A stretch of 42,495 nucleotides of DNA from an uncultured Prevotella sp. (GCA_946403845.1 CAMJBL010000019.1:1-42495); one strand, 5' to 3'. Positions 7,951 to 16,804 are shown, numbered from the stretch's first letter. Notes: generated from the letters alone by a model not told the origin. A program made the numbers and translations.

Positions 7951-9450
7951 ATGTTATCAGAAAAAGACATAAAGCAGATTGCCCAGAAGGGTATCACTGC
8001 CGAGCAGATCGAGAATCAGTTGAATGAATTTAAAACCGGTTTTCCCTTCCTGAAGTTGGAGGCTGCAGCCAGTATCGGGCGTGGCATCATCGCCCCCGAC
8101 ACCCAGGCACGCCAACAGTATGAGGAGGCATGGAAGGCCTACAAGGCTGCCGGAAAACGTGTGGTGAAGTTCGTACCCGCCTCGGGTGCCGCCAGTCGTA
8201 TGTTCAAGAACATGTTCGCCTTCGTCGATGCCGACTACGACGTGCCCACTACTGATTTCGAGAAGAAATACTTCGACAACATTGAGAAATTCGCTTTCTA
8301 TGAGGCACTCGATGCCGTTTGTCAGAAGAACGAGGGTAAGGGCATCAAGGCCCTCATCGCCGATGGTAACTACAAGGCCGTCGCTGCCAATATGCTGAAA
8401 GCCGAGGGGCTGAACTACGGCCAGCTACCCAAAGGCCTGCTGCTCTTCCATAAGTATCCCGAGGGTGCCCGCACCCCGATGGAGGAGCATCTGGTAGAAG
8501 GTGCCCTCTACGCTGCCTCGAATGGAGAAGCCCACGTACACTTCACTGTTTCTCACGAGCACATGGCCCTCTTCAAGGCCAAGGTGGCAGAGAAAGCAGA
8601 CCTCTTCGCCAAGAAGTATGGCATCAAGTATGACATCACCTTCTCTGAGCAGAAACCCAGCACTGACACGGTTGCCGCCAATCCTGACAACACACCATTC
8701 CGCAACGACGACGGTTCATTGCTGTTCCGTCCTGGCGGTCACGGTGCCCTCATCGAGAATCTCAATGAAATCGAGGCTGACGTCATCTTCATCAAGAATA
8801 TCGACAATGTGGTACCCGATCGTCTGAAACCCGAAACTGTCGAATGGAAGCAGGTGATTGCCGGTGTACTCGTCACACTACAGAAACAGGCCTTCGAATA
8901 TCTGAAAGTGCTCGATGCCGGTGCTACGGAGTCGCAGCTGGCAGAAATTGCCAAGTTCGTGGCAGAGAACCTGTGCACCGATGCCAAGAACAATAAGGTT
9001 GATGCCGATTATCTGCGTACAAAGCTGAACCGCCCAATGCGCGTCTGTGGTGTCGTAAAGAATGTCGGAGAGCCTGGTGGCGGTCCGTTCCTCACCTACA
9101 ATCAGGATGGCACTGTATCACTCCAGATTCTCGAGAGCAGCCAGATTGACACCAACAACGAGGCCTATATGAAGATGTTCACGCAGGGTACCCATTTCAA
9201 CCCCGTCGATCTCGTCTGTGCAGTTCGTGACTACAAAGGCCAGCCCTTCAATCTTCCAGAGTTCGTAGACAAGAATACAGGTTTTATCTCTTCTAAATCA
9301 AAATCAGGTAAAGAACTGAGAGCCTTAGAGTTACCAGGTCTTTGGAATGGCGCCATGAGCGATTGGAGTACTGTCTTCGTGGAGGTTCCCCTCGGTACTT
9401 TCAACCCCGTTAAAACGGTCAACGATCTCCTTCGCGACCAGCATCAGTAA
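7951..9450 (+). CDS. DUF4301 family protein
   Basis: A 499-residue soluble protein without signal peptide, close to the family's usual length. Motifs include FVPASGAASRMFKNM at about 75, LLFHKYPEGARTPMEEH and LLFRPGGHGALIENLNE followed by DVIFIKNIDNVVPD. The GAASRMFK loop and the Gly-rich/Asp motifs resemble nucleotidyltransferase folds such as UDP-sugar pyrophosphorylases, so a nucleotide-sugar or phosphate-transfer reaction is a reasonable guess, but it is only inference. First gene of a plus-strand group with the GH25 gene 15 bases downstream. No odd features; codon use matches its neighbours. Confidence 0.8.
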   Translation: MLSEKDIKQIAQKGITAEQIENQLNEFKTGFPFLKLEAAASIGRGIIAPDTQARQQYEEAWKAYKAAGKRVVKFVPASGAASRMFKNMFAFVDADYDVPTTDFEKKYFDNIEKFAFYEALDAVCQKNEGKGIKALIADGNYKAVAANMLKAEGLNYGQLPKGLLLFHKYPEGARTPMEEHLVEGALYAASNGEAHVHFTVSHEHMALFKAKVAEKADLFAKKYGIKYDITFSEQKPSTDTVAANPDNTPFRNDDGSLLFRPGGHGALIENLNEIEADVIFIKNIDNVVPDRLKPETVEWKQVIAGVLVTLQKQAFEYLKVLDAGATESQLAEIAKFVAENLCTDAKNNKVDADYLRTKLNRPMRVCGVVKNVGEPGGGPFLTYNQDGTVSLQILESSQIDTNNEAYMKMFTQGTHFNPVDLVCAVRDYKGQPFNLPEFVDKNTGFISSKSKSGKELRALELPGLWNGAMSDWSTVFVEVPLGTFNPVKTVNDLLRDQHQ

Positions 9451-9465
9451 TAGTAATTATCTCCG

Positions 9466-10806
9466 CTGAAGAGAACTGGCCGATATATCGCCATCACACT
9501 CGTCGCAGTTGTCGGCTGCGCCATCGGGTTGTGGATCTCGGAGTACTCCCATCACTCAGAGTACTCCGAGAACTCTGATTATGCCGATTTCAAAATTCCC
9601 GTGATAAGGCCTTCAGCAAACCTCGACTCCATGCGCCAGCAGATGGAGAAAGACCGGAAGATAGAGATGGACTACTATCTGGACCGTCATAACGTTGAGG
9701 ACGAAGGTCATGAAATGGTAGCAGCCTTCGCATCAGGCAAGCGCCATCTGGAAACGATCGACACACTCAGCGTCTACAATGTAGGCCGTTGGAAGGGGAA
9801 AAAGCGCGAGGGAACAGCCATCAGCCGCGACAGTTTAGGGCGCATCATCATCGGCAACTGGAGCGCCGATACCCTCAAAAGCGGTCTGCGCATTGACTCT
9901 GCAGGTATCTACCAGGGCAGTTTTGCCAATAATCTGGCAGAGGGTCACGGCTCGTACATCTCAACGACAGGCCACTATTTCGAAGGCCACTGGGAGAACG
10001 ATCAGCGAGAAGGATTCGGACTGCAACTGTTGGAGAACGAAGTGCTGACTGTATTAAAGACCGGTCTGTGGCAGAAAGATGTGTTCAAGGGCGAGCGTAT
10101 GAACTATACCTCGGAGCGTATCTACGGTATCGATATCTCGCGTTACCAGCACGGCAAGGGGCGTAAGTACTACCCCATTCACTGGCAGCAATTACGCATC
10201 AGCCATCTGGGGTCGAAGAGTCAGAAGAAGATCTCGGGCGTGGTGGACTACCCCGTATCGTTCTGCTATATCAAGTCGACGGAAGGCATCAGCATCCGCA
10301 ACAAATACTACGCCACCGACTATGCCGCTGCCCGCAAGCACGGCATCCATGCAGGTGCCTACCACTTCTTCTCAACACGTACAGGCGGCTCGGCACAGGC
10401 AAAACACTTCATAGCAAGCACGCTATTCCGCAAGGGCGACCTGCCACCAGTGCTCGACATCGAGCCTTCAGATGGCGACATCGCCAAGATGGGTGGCGCA
10501 AAGGCGTTGTTCAGCAATATCAGGGCCTGGCTGCAGCCAGTAGAGAAGTTCTGCGGTGTGAAACCCATCCTCTATATCAACCAGCGCTTTGTGAACAAAT
10601 GGCTACCCGAAGCCCCCGACCTCAAGCGCGATTACAAGGTATGGATTGCGCGCTACGGTGAGTATAAGCCCGATGTAAAGCTGGTGGTATGGCAACTGTC
10701 ACCAGACGGTCGTGTGAAAGGCATCACTGGCGAGGTGGATATCAACGTGTTTAACGGCTATCAGGCACAGTTTGACGAATTCATAGAGAAGGAGACGATC
10801 AAATGA
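9466..10806 (+). CDS. Membrane-anchored GH25 lysozyme-like protein with MORN repeats; probable CTG start
   Basis: Predicted cell-wall hydrolase of GH25 (Chalaropsis-type muramidase). From the N-terminus: one hydrophobic segment, a short Ser/Glu/Tyr-rich stretch, MORN-type repeats (YQGSFANNLAEGHGSY, YFEGHWENDQREGFGL), then the GH25 domain with the catalytic motifs YGIDISRYQ and VLDIEPSDG and the family segments IKSTEG and AGAYHFF. The frame is open upstream of the first conventional start (TTG 9529) back to 9457. It encodes a CTG at 9466 followed by KRTGRYIAITLVAVVG, a convincing signal anchor, so I place the start at CTG 9466 (446 residues). If TTG 9529 were used the anchor would be lost. Its stop overlaps rlmH by 4 bases. 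MORN motifs usually mediate membrane or protein contacts. Confidence 0.8.
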   Translation: MKRTGRYIAITLVAVVGCAIGLWISEYSHHSEYSENSDYADFKIPVIRPSANLDSMRQQMEKDRKIEMDYYLDRHNVEDEGHEMVAAFASGKRHLETIDTLSVYNVGRWKGKKREGTAISRDSLGRIIIGNWSADTLKSGLRIDSAGIYQGSFANNLAEGHGSYISTTGHYFEGHWENDQREGFGLQLLENEVLTVLKTGLWQKDVFKGERMNYTSERIYGIDISRYQHGKGRKYYPIHWQQLRISHLGSKSQKKISGVVDYPVSFCYIKSTEGISIRNKYYATDYAAARKHGIHAGAYHFFSTRTGGSAQAKHFIASTLFRKGDLPPVLDIEPSDGDIAKMGGAKALFSNIRAWLQPVEKFCGVKPILYINQRFVNKWLPEAPDLKRDYKVWIARYGEYKPDVKLVVWQLSPDGRVKGITGEVDINVFNGYQAQFDEFIEKETIK

Positions 10807-11273
10807 AAACGATATTGATTTTGGTGGGAAAGACCACAGATAAGCATTTCCAAGCAGGCATCAACGACTATGCAGAGCGCATCAGCCACTACATGCCCTT
10901 CGACATCGTGACCATTCCCGAACTGAAGAATACTAAGAGCTTGTCGGAAGACCAACAGAAAGCGATGGAAGGAGAACTGATTTTGAAACAGCTACAGGCT
11001 TCAGACACCTTGGTGCTACTCGATGAGCATGGCAAAGAACTGCGCAGCATAGAACTGGCAAAATGGCTGGAACAGAAACAGCAGACAGCCAGACGACTGG
11101 TGTTTGTCATCGGTGGGCCTTACGGATTCTCGGAGGCTGTCTATAACCGGGCTAACGAACAACTGTCGCTCTCGCGTCTGACCTTCTCTCACCAAATGGT
11201 GAGACTGGTGTTTACCGAACAAATCTATCGCGCGTGTACTATAATTAAAGGAGAACCGTATCATCATGAGTGA
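10803..11273 (+). CDS. rlmH: 23S rRNA (pseudouridine1915-N3)-methyltransferase RlmH
   Basis: SPOUT-family methyltransferase that methylates pseudouridine 1915 in helix 69 of 23S rRNA using S-adenosylmethionine. The 156-residue length is the family's usual size. The C-terminal trefoil-knot motifs are present: LLDEHGKELRS, FVIGGPYGFSEAV and LSLSRLTFSHQMVRLVFTEQIYRA, ending with the typical GEPYHHE. ATG 10803 overlaps the TGA of the lysozyme gene (ATGA), indicating coupled translation. Identification is firm. Confidence 0.97.
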   Translation: MKTILILVGKTTDKHFQAGINDYAERISHYMPFDIVTIPELKNTKSLSEDQQKAMEGELILKQLQASDTLVLLDEHGKELRSIELAKWLEQKQQTARRLVFVIGGPYGFSEAVYNRANEQLSLSRLTFSHQMVRLVFTEQIYRACTIIKGEPYHHE

Positions 11274-11334
11274 GCTTTGAGCTTTGAACTTTGAGCTTTG
11301 AACTTTGAACTTTGAGCTTTGAACTTTGAACTTT
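11272..11334. repeat. Tandem 7-bp repeat, ARCTTTG type
   Basis: About nine tandem copies of a 7-base unit, agctttg or aactttg, fill the gap between rlmH and the DUF5103 gene and end against its possible ATG at 11335. A shorter degenerate version in the opposite orientation lies at 16837-16861. The minus strand reads as an open frame of repeated FKVQSS peptides, which I treat as non-coding. Confidence 0.85.
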
Positions 11335-11358
11335 ATGATTACATTATTAGGCAGATAT

Positions 11359-12612
11359 ATGAAGAGAGGGGTAGTGATGATGACGATGGCGGTGATGATG
11401 ATACCGCTAACGATGACAGCGAAGCATATCATCCATGACCCACAAATCAAATCGCTACAGGTGATCGTTAACCAAGACTGGCTTTCACCTGCCGTGATGC
11501 GATTGGGAACAGACGACGTGCTCCACATCAGTTTCGACGAACTCTCGCATGACTACCACCAATACATCTATCGCGTGGAGCATTGCGAAGCCGATTGGGG
11601 GCCCTCGACATCACTCTTCGAGAGTGACTGGCTGGAGGGATTCAACGGCAACCCCATCGATGATTACGAGCCCTCGGTGAACACAACGGTAGCCTATACC
11701 CACTACCAGTTCCAGATACCCAACGACCGCATGCGCCTCAGACGCAGCGGCAACTACCGTATCCATATCTGTGAAGATGATGACGAGGCGTACGAGGTGA
11801 TGACTATCGATTTCTTTGTTACCGAACAGTCGATGCCGTTAGCAATGAGCATCACCACCAATACCGATATCGACACCAATGCGAGTAATCAGCAAGTGTC
11901 GCTGGCTCTGAACTATGGTGTGGAGCGCGTAACTGATCCCGCTAACCAATTGCGTGTGGTAGTACTCCAAAACGGACGCGAGGACAACAAAAAGGACAAT
12001 CCAAAACCCACCATTCTCAATGGGAATGGTGCCGAATGGCAACACGCACGCGAACTGATTTTCGACGCAGGCAATGAATATAGGAAATTTGAGGTGCTCG
12101 ACGTGAGCCATCCCACGATGGGTATCGACCAGATAGTCTGGAATGGCGAAAACTATGAGGCATTCCCTTTCATTGACGAACCCAGAAGGAACTACCTGTA
12201 CGACGAGGATGCCAACGGTTCATTCCTGATCCGTAATAGCGACAACTGGCAGATTGAAACCACCTGCGACTATGTGTGGGTGGTGTATCGCATGAAATGT
12301 CCTCCCCTGCCCGATGGACAGATGAACATAGACGGCCAGTGGGCTACCGATGCCGATATGAACACCTACACCATGACCTACGATGCGACAATGGGAATGT
12401 ATACTGCACGGATCCTGCAGAAACAAGGTTATTACTCGTATCAATACCTATGGCAGCATCCCGACGGCACCCTGCAGTTTGCGCCCTCTGAAGGCAGTTT
12501 CTATCAGACTGAGAACCGCTATCAGGCCTTCGTCTATTATCGTGGCATCAATGATAACAGCTGGCGTCTGACGGCCTTCCGACAACTAACCATCAACAAA
12601 CAAAATCAGTGA
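11359..12612 (+). CDS. DUF5103 / type IX secretion plug-like protein
   Basis: Exported protein of about 417 residues. From ATG 11359 it has a signal peptide MKRGVVMMTMAVMMIPLTMTA, then motifs typical of DUF5103: IKSLQVIVNQDWLSPAVMRLG, YIYRVEHCEADWGPS, SDWLEGFNGNPIDDY and FRRSGNYRIHI-like segments, and late FSEGSFYQTENRYQAFVYY-like sequence. Proteins of this family include the periplasmic plug of the SprA translocon in Flavobacterium, so a role in the type IX secretion machine or outer-membrane biogenesis is possible; the C10 protease at 23834-27421 ends in a tail resembling type IX sorting signals. ATG 11335 would add eight residues. The 3' end overlaps the convergent sensor-regulator gene by 7 bases with no terminator between them. 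Confidence 0.75.
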   Translation: MKRGVVMMTMAVMMIPLTMTAKHIIHDPQIKSLQVIVNQDWLSPAVMRLGTDDVLHISFDELSHDYHQYIYRVEHCEADWGPSTSLFESDWLEGFNGNPIDDYEPSVNTTVAYTHYQFQIPNDRMRLRRSGNYRIHICEDDDEAYEVMTIDFFVTEQSMPLAMSITTNTDIDTNASNQQVSLALNYGVERVTDPANQLRVVVLQNGREDNKKDNPKPTILNGNGAEWQHARELIFDAGNEYRKFEVLDVSHPTMGIDQIVWNGENYEAFPFIDEPRRNYLYDEDANGSFLIRNSDNWQIETTCDYVWVVYRMKCPPLPDGQMNIDGQWATDADMNTYTMTYDATMGMYTARILQKQGYYSYQYLWQHPDGTLQFAPSEGSFYQTENRYQAFVYYRGINDNSWRLTAFRQLTINKQNQ

Positions 12613-15065
12613 TTCATCAAGGCCATGCGCCGATACTCTTCTGGAAGCACGTGATTTTCATGGAAGAAAGAGGCGATGAAATAATTGGGTGAAGAGAATC
12701 CGCATTTTAGCGCGATATCAGCAATATCCTCGCCCGAAGAACGAAGCATCTCCTTGGCACGACTCATCATCACCCGCTTTGCCAATTCGCGAGGATTCTT
12801 GTAGATATTGGAACTGATCAGGGCATAGAAAGACTGCAGGTCCATTCCCGCTTTCTCACTCAGCATCTGCATCGAGAGTTGAGAAACACGCTTACCATCT
12901 ACAAAATCAAGCAGTTTAAGCATGGTCTGCAGGAACTCTTCGCTCAGATTGTTGGATGCATCACCACCGGTACCAGTAATCTCTTCTGCCAAGGGCGACA
13001 GAACCTCATCCTTTGAATGGACACAACGCTCTGCAAACAACTTGATGCGACGGATGATATTCTTTTCCTCACTGATACGACGTGACTTCATATTTGAATT
13101 GCGCACATAGAGGTAGACATTCAACAGGAAGAGCGCCAGGAGGAGTAATCCAAGCAGGACGAACAAACCGGTGGCACGCCACCATGGCTCATTGATATGG
13201 ATAATCCATTCACGGGGTTCCGTATTCCAGTCGTCAATACTCATGGAAGCCTGTAATTCAATCGTATAAGTACCGGGCTTCAAGGAAGCAAGCGGCAGGT
13301 GGAATTGTCCCTTGCTGTCGACCATTCCCTGTGAATTATAAGGAGTCATGATCTTCCAGGTATCATCTATTTCCTTGACTCGCACCCGATAATAGGTCTG
13401 CTCCGGACGGAAATAGTTAAGCGAAGAGAATGTCAGCGAAAGCGAATTCTGGTCGTAGTCGAAATTGAACTCCTTCATGCGAATCAGCGCCAGATCGAGA
13501 ATGACCTTACCATTATATTCTTCACCCGTACGCACACGATTACCATTGATCATCAGACCCACCAGTTCGGGTTGGAGATCGAAACCCATATCCGACTGAA
13601 GCGTCATCATGTCATTAGGATCAAAGGCTATGACATGATCCAGCGACTGCATGACTATGGTACTATCTGGCAGGCAGAGTGCCTTACCATTGACAAATGA
13701 CTCTTCTGGAATATTATCATACTGATTGTAGCTGAGGATATCAATAAGATGTCCATCGGCTCCCAGTTTCAGACACGATATACCATAACTGGTTCCTACC
13801 CAGATATTATGAAACTTATCCTCTACGATGGAATGAATCACATTGTTCAGCAATCCGTCGCGTCGGGCAAAGACGCGGGGCATACTATCGGATTCCTTCT
13901 GATAAAGGTGCAAGCCCGATGATGTGCCAACCCATATCCAACCACGGGAGTCCTTGAGGAGTGTGTTAACGGTCTTACCTTTGAAGGTGCGGTTTGACGG
14001 GGCATTAGCCATCATGGCATCATATTTAAGCGCTTCGGGCTGATCCCACGTATAAGCAGTAAATGGCGGGTTGTTAGGACGGGAATAAAGCAGGCCCCAT
14101 TTCTCGGTACCAATCCACATACCGCCCTGACGGTCAAAACAAAGCGCATTGACGTCGGTATTCAACAGGCGACCATCAAACATTCTCAGTTCGTCGACTT
14201 GCCCTGCTCTACCCGATTCCACATCGTAGACCCAATAGCCATATTCGCAGGGGATATAAAGCAGATTGCCTCGCTTTTCAATATTATTCAGATGATAGGG
14301 CGTTTCCATCAGTGTTTTCCACTCCCACTTTCCGATGTTGAAGGACTGGAGAATAGCCCCTTTGCTACCGTTGCGAATCTGATAGAACATGAAATTATCC
14401 TTATATAGGACTGAAGACTTGTTGTATTTCTGAGCCTTAACTTCATCATACGCCTTGCAGGAATTGACGGCAGTACCCGTAGAGAGTTCCAGAATATCCA
14501 CTATACCGGTTTCGTAGAACAATAGCAGGTATTTCCCCTGGTAAGTCTCAAGATCTTGCAGATTGTATTTCTCACGTACTCTAAAATATCGCTTTGAATC
14601 AGCCGAATACAAGCCTTTGTCTGTCAGGAAATAGGCATCACCATTATCATCAACGAAGAAATCCTTCACCGTTTCGTTGACACCTAACTCACGGAATACA
14701 TATTCGACAGAATCAACAAACATCTCTGTGTACAAATCGACACAGGTAACTGTACGCGTATTCTTCAGCCACAGATGGCGGTATTTGTCAACATAGACAT
14801 GATAATTGCCAAAATAGTTGGATAAGTGGTAAGTATTCTCCTTCGAGGGATCAATGAAGGAAAAGCGATTGCCATCGAAGAAATTGATCTGTCCCATTGT
14901 GGTGATCACCAATCGGCCTGATGTCGCACAACGAATGGTCTGTGCACTGTTATCAGCCAGACCATTCTTGGCGTTATAAGCCTGGAAGGCACGTCTGCTT
15001 GGCACTGCCATAACTGACAGGACACAAGCCATAAGCCACATGAAACAGGACAACCGTCTTCTCAT
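12606..15065 (-). CDS. Transmembrane sensor-regulator: Reg_prop beta-propeller, Y_Y_Y domain and AraC-type HTH, no kinase
   Basis: An 819-residue protein with a signal peptide (about 1-20), a periplasmic beta-propeller-like region whose blades carry Reg_prop motifs (GGMWIGTEKWGL, GWIWVGTSSGLHLY, HNIWVGTSYGISCL), a Y_Y_Y-type Ig-like segment before the membrane (FSSLNYFRPEQTYYRVRVKE, LPLASLKPGTYTIELQAS), one transmembrane helix at about 633-655, a linker of about 80 residues, and a C-terminal AraC/XylS HTH (about 725-815, GEDIADIALKCGFSSPNYFI). Classical Bacteroidetes hybrid two-component systems have kinase and receiver domains between the helix and the HTH; here neither fits in the linker. 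The likely role is a one-component membrane-tethered transcription regulator responding to a periplasmic ligand. The target is unknown; the divergent neighbour gdhA is a candidate. Confidence 0.85.
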   Translation of the reverse strand: MRRRLSCFMWLMACVLSVMAVPSRRAFQAYNAKNGLADNSAQTIRCATSGRLVITTMGQINFFDGNRFSFIDPSKENTYHLSNYFGNYHVYVDKYRHLWLKNTRTVTCVDLYTEMFVDSVEYVFRELGVNETVKDFFVDDNGDAYFLTDKGLYSADSKRYFRVREKYNLQDLETYQGKYLLLFYETGIVDILELSTGTAVNSCKAYDEVKAQKYNKSSVLYKDNFMFYQIRNGSKGAILQSFNIGKWEWKTLMETPYHLNNIEKRGNLLYIPCEYGYWVYDVESGRAGQVDELRMFDGRLLNTDVNALCFDRQGGMWIGTEKWGLLYSRPNNPPFTAYTWDQPEALKYDAMMANAPSNRTFKGKTVNTLLKDSRGWIWVGTSSGLHLYQKESDSMPRVFARRDGLLNNVIHSIVEDKFHNIWVGTSYGISCLKLGADGHLIDILSYNQYDNIPEESFVNGKALCLPDSTIVMQSLDHVIAFDPNDMMTLQSDMGFDLQPELVGLMINGNRVRTGEEYNGKVILDLALIRMKEFNFDYDQNSLSLTFSSLNYFRPEQTYYRVRVKEIDDTWKIMTPYNSQGMVDSKGQFHLPLASLKPGTYTIELQASMSIDDWNTEPREWIIHINEPWWRATGLFVLLGLLLLALFLLNVYLYVRNSNMKSRRISEEKNIIRRIKLFAERCVHSKDEVLSPLAEEITGTGGDASNNLSEEFLQTMLKLLDFVDGKRVSQLSMQMLSEKAGMDLQSFYALISSNIYKNPRELAKRVMMSRAKEMLRSSGEDIADIALKCGFSSPNYFIASFFHENHVLPEEYRRMALMNH

Positions 15066-15080
15066 ACTTTAATTTTGTGG

Positions 15081-15088
15081 CAAAGATA
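15081..15088 (-). promoter_or_regulatory. -7 promoter element for the sensor-regulator
   Basis: TATCTTTG on the minus strand, 16 bases before the ATG, so the leader would be very short. No upstream TTTG at 19-21 bases. Confidence 0.5.
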
Positions 15089-15142
15089 CAAAGTTTTTTT
15101 TAATTTTCATCCTTCAAATCCAAAAGTTTTTTATTAAAATAC

Positions 15143-15218
15143 TTGTGCCCGAGCACAACAAAACGGCACACAATTGTCTTTTTGACTTGATTTATATCAA
15201 TTAAGTAACAAAAAGACA
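15143..15218. promoter_or_regulatory. Palindromic operator-like sites between sensor-regulator and gdhA
   Basis: Three nested or adjacent symmetric elements are visible: TTGTGC-CCGA-GCACAA at 15143-15158; TTGATTTATATCAA at 15187-15200, which equals the FNR/CRP half-site pattern TTGAT-N4-ATCAA; and an outer perfect pair TGTCTTTTTG (15175-15184) and CAAAAAGACA (15209-15218) around it. They lie about 85-140 bases upstream of the predicted gdhA transcription start. Binding by an FNR/CRP-type regulator is an inference. Confidence 0.5.
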
Positions 15219-15246
15219 GGAATTTCACGAAATAATTGATAAAATG

Positions 15247-15277
15247 TTTGCTATTTCAGATTTTTGATGTAATTTTG
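15247..15277 (+). promoter_or_regulatory. Bacteroidetes-type promoter for gdhA
   Basis: TTTG (15247-15250), 19-base spacer, TAATTTTG (15270-15277). This exactly fits the sigma-ABfr consensus. Expected start of transcription near 15284, leaving a leader of about 54 bases. Confidence 0.8.
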
Positions 15278-15337
15278 CAACCGAAATTTAAAAATCAGAA
15301 TCAAAATTCAGTAAAACAACTAAAAAAGGAAAAGATT

Positions 15338-16675
15338 ATGAATGCAGCACAAGTTGTAGAGCAGTTGAAGCAGCGCTTCCCCAATGAGCCGGAGTACATC
15401 CAGGCAGTTTCTCAGGTTCTCCCCACTATCGAGGAGGAGTACAACAAGCACCCCGAGTTCGAGAAGGCTAACCTGATCGAGCGTCTGTGTATCCCCGATC
15501 GCGTTTGTGAGTTCCGTATCACATGGGTTGACGACCAGGGTAAGGTCCAGACCAACATGGGTTACCGTATCCAGCACAACAACGCCATTGGCCCGTACAA
15601 AGGCGGTCTCCGTTATCACAAGAGTGTAAACCTGGGTATCCTGAAGTTCCTTGCCTTCGAGCAGACCTTCAAAAACTCATTGACAACCCTTCCTATGGGT
15701 GGTGCCAAGGGTGGTTCCGATTTCTCTCCTCGTGGTAAGAGCGATGCTGAGGTGATGCGTTTCTGCCAGGCATTCATGAACGAACTGTATCGTGTAATTG
15801 GCCCAGATGAGGACGTTCCCGCTGGTGACATCGGTGTTGGTGGCCGTGAGGTTGGTTATCTGTTCGGACAGTACAAGAAGCTCACCCACCAGTTCCAGGG
15901 TGTGCTGACAGGTAAGGGAATCCCCTTCGGTGGTTCACTCATCCGTCCTGAGGCTACTGGTTACGGTACTGTTTACTTCCTCGTTTCTATGCTTGCTACC
16001 CGCAACATCGACATCAAGGGTAAGAAGGTGCTGATTTCTGGTGCTGGTAACGTGGCTCAGTATGCTGCTGAGAAGTGCCTGCAGCTCGGTGCTATCCCCA
16101 TGACCATGTCTGACTCTGACGGTTACATCTTCGATCCCGATGGTATCGATCGCGCTAAGCTCGACTACATCATGGAGCTGAAGAACGTTGAGCGTGGACG
16201 TATCAAGGAGTATGTTGAGGAGTATCCTACAGCCAAGTACTACGAGGGCAAGCGTCCTTGGTATGAGAAGGCCGACATCGCTCTGCCATGCGCTACACAG
16301 AACGAGATTAACGGTGACGAGGCTGCTGCCCTGGTGAAGAACGGTGTGATTGCCGTTGCCGAGGGTGCCAACATGCCTTCACTGCCTGAGGCTATCAAGA
16401 TCTTCCAGGATGCCAAGATCCTCTACTCTCCTGGTAAGGCTTCTAACGCCGGTGGTGTGTCTGTATCTGGTCTTGAGATGTCACAGAACTCTGAGCGTCT
16501 GAGCTGGACGGCTGAGGAAGTCGACAACTACCTGAAGCGCATCATGAACGACATTCACGAGAACTGCGTGAAGTACGGTACTGAGAAAGATGGCTACATC
16601 AACTACGTGAAGGGTGCTAACGTAGCCGGCTTCATGAAGGTTGCCAAGGCCATGATGGCTCAGGGCATCGTGTAA
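15338..16675 (+). CDS. gdhA: NADP-specific glutamate dehydrogenase
   Basis: Assimilates ammonia by reductive amination of 2-oxoglutarate. The 445-residue protein is full length for the hexameric bacterial enzyme. It has the substrate domain segment NAIGPYKGGLRYHKSVN, the catalytic-Lys motif LPMGGAKGGSDF, and the dinucleotide-binding GAGNVAQYAAEKCLQLGA, with the Ser-Asp following strand 2 typical of NADP-preferring enzymes. The frame is open upstream to 15236, but the promoter at 15247-15277 and family N-terminus (MNAAQVVEQLKQRFP) set the start at ATG 15338. Codon use is highly biased, as in strongly expressed genes. A strong terminator follows at 16768-16804. Divergent from the membrane sensor-regulator, with operator-like palindromes between. 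Confidence 0.96.
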   Translation: MNAAQVVEQLKQRFPNEPEYIQAVSQVLPTIEEEYNKHPEFEKANLIERLCIPDRVCEFRITWVDDQGKVQTNMGYRIQHNNAIGPYKGGLRYHKSVNLGILKFLAFEQTFKNSLTTLPMGGAKGGSDFSPRGKSDAEVMRFCQAFMNELYRVIGPDEDVPAGDIGVGGREVGYLFGQYKKLTHQFQGVLTGKGIPFGGSLIRPEATGYGTVYFLVSMLATRNIDIKGKKVLISGAGNVAQYAAEKCLQLGAIPMTMSDSDGYIFDPDGIDRAKLDYIMELKNVERGRIKEYVEEYPTAKYYEGKRPWYEKADIALPCATQNEINGDEAAALVKNGVIAVAEGANMPSLPEAIKIFQDAKILYSPGKASNAGGVSVSGLEMSQNSERLSWTAEEVDNYLKRIMNDIHENCVKYGTEKDGYINYVKGANVAGFMKVAKAMMAQGIV

Positions 16676-16767
16676 ACTCGGCGTCAGCCAAGGTTAACAC
16701 AATGATGCTGCTATGCATCGTGTAAGCCTTTAATTGACAACACATTAATAATAATATTGTTCTATGG

Positions 16768-16804
16768 AAAGAGGGTGAGTCTGCGAGATTCGCCCTCTTT
16801 TTTT
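16768..16804 (+). terminator. Rho-independent terminator of gdhA
   Basis: AAAGAGGGTGAG pairs with TTCGCCCTCTTT (one G-U pair) around a short loop and is followed by a run of T residues. The classic form of an intrinsic terminator. Confidence 0.9.

Noticed and set aside
11016..11528. Minus-strand open frame with repeated FKVQSS peptides
   Set aside because: It is the translation of the 7-bp repeat array and runs antisense through rlmH and the DUF5103 gene; no domain and no promoter of its own.
15236..15337. N-terminal extension of glutamate dehydrogenase
   Set aside because: It contains the gdhA promoter and does not resemble the family; ATG 15338 gives the conserved N-terminus.
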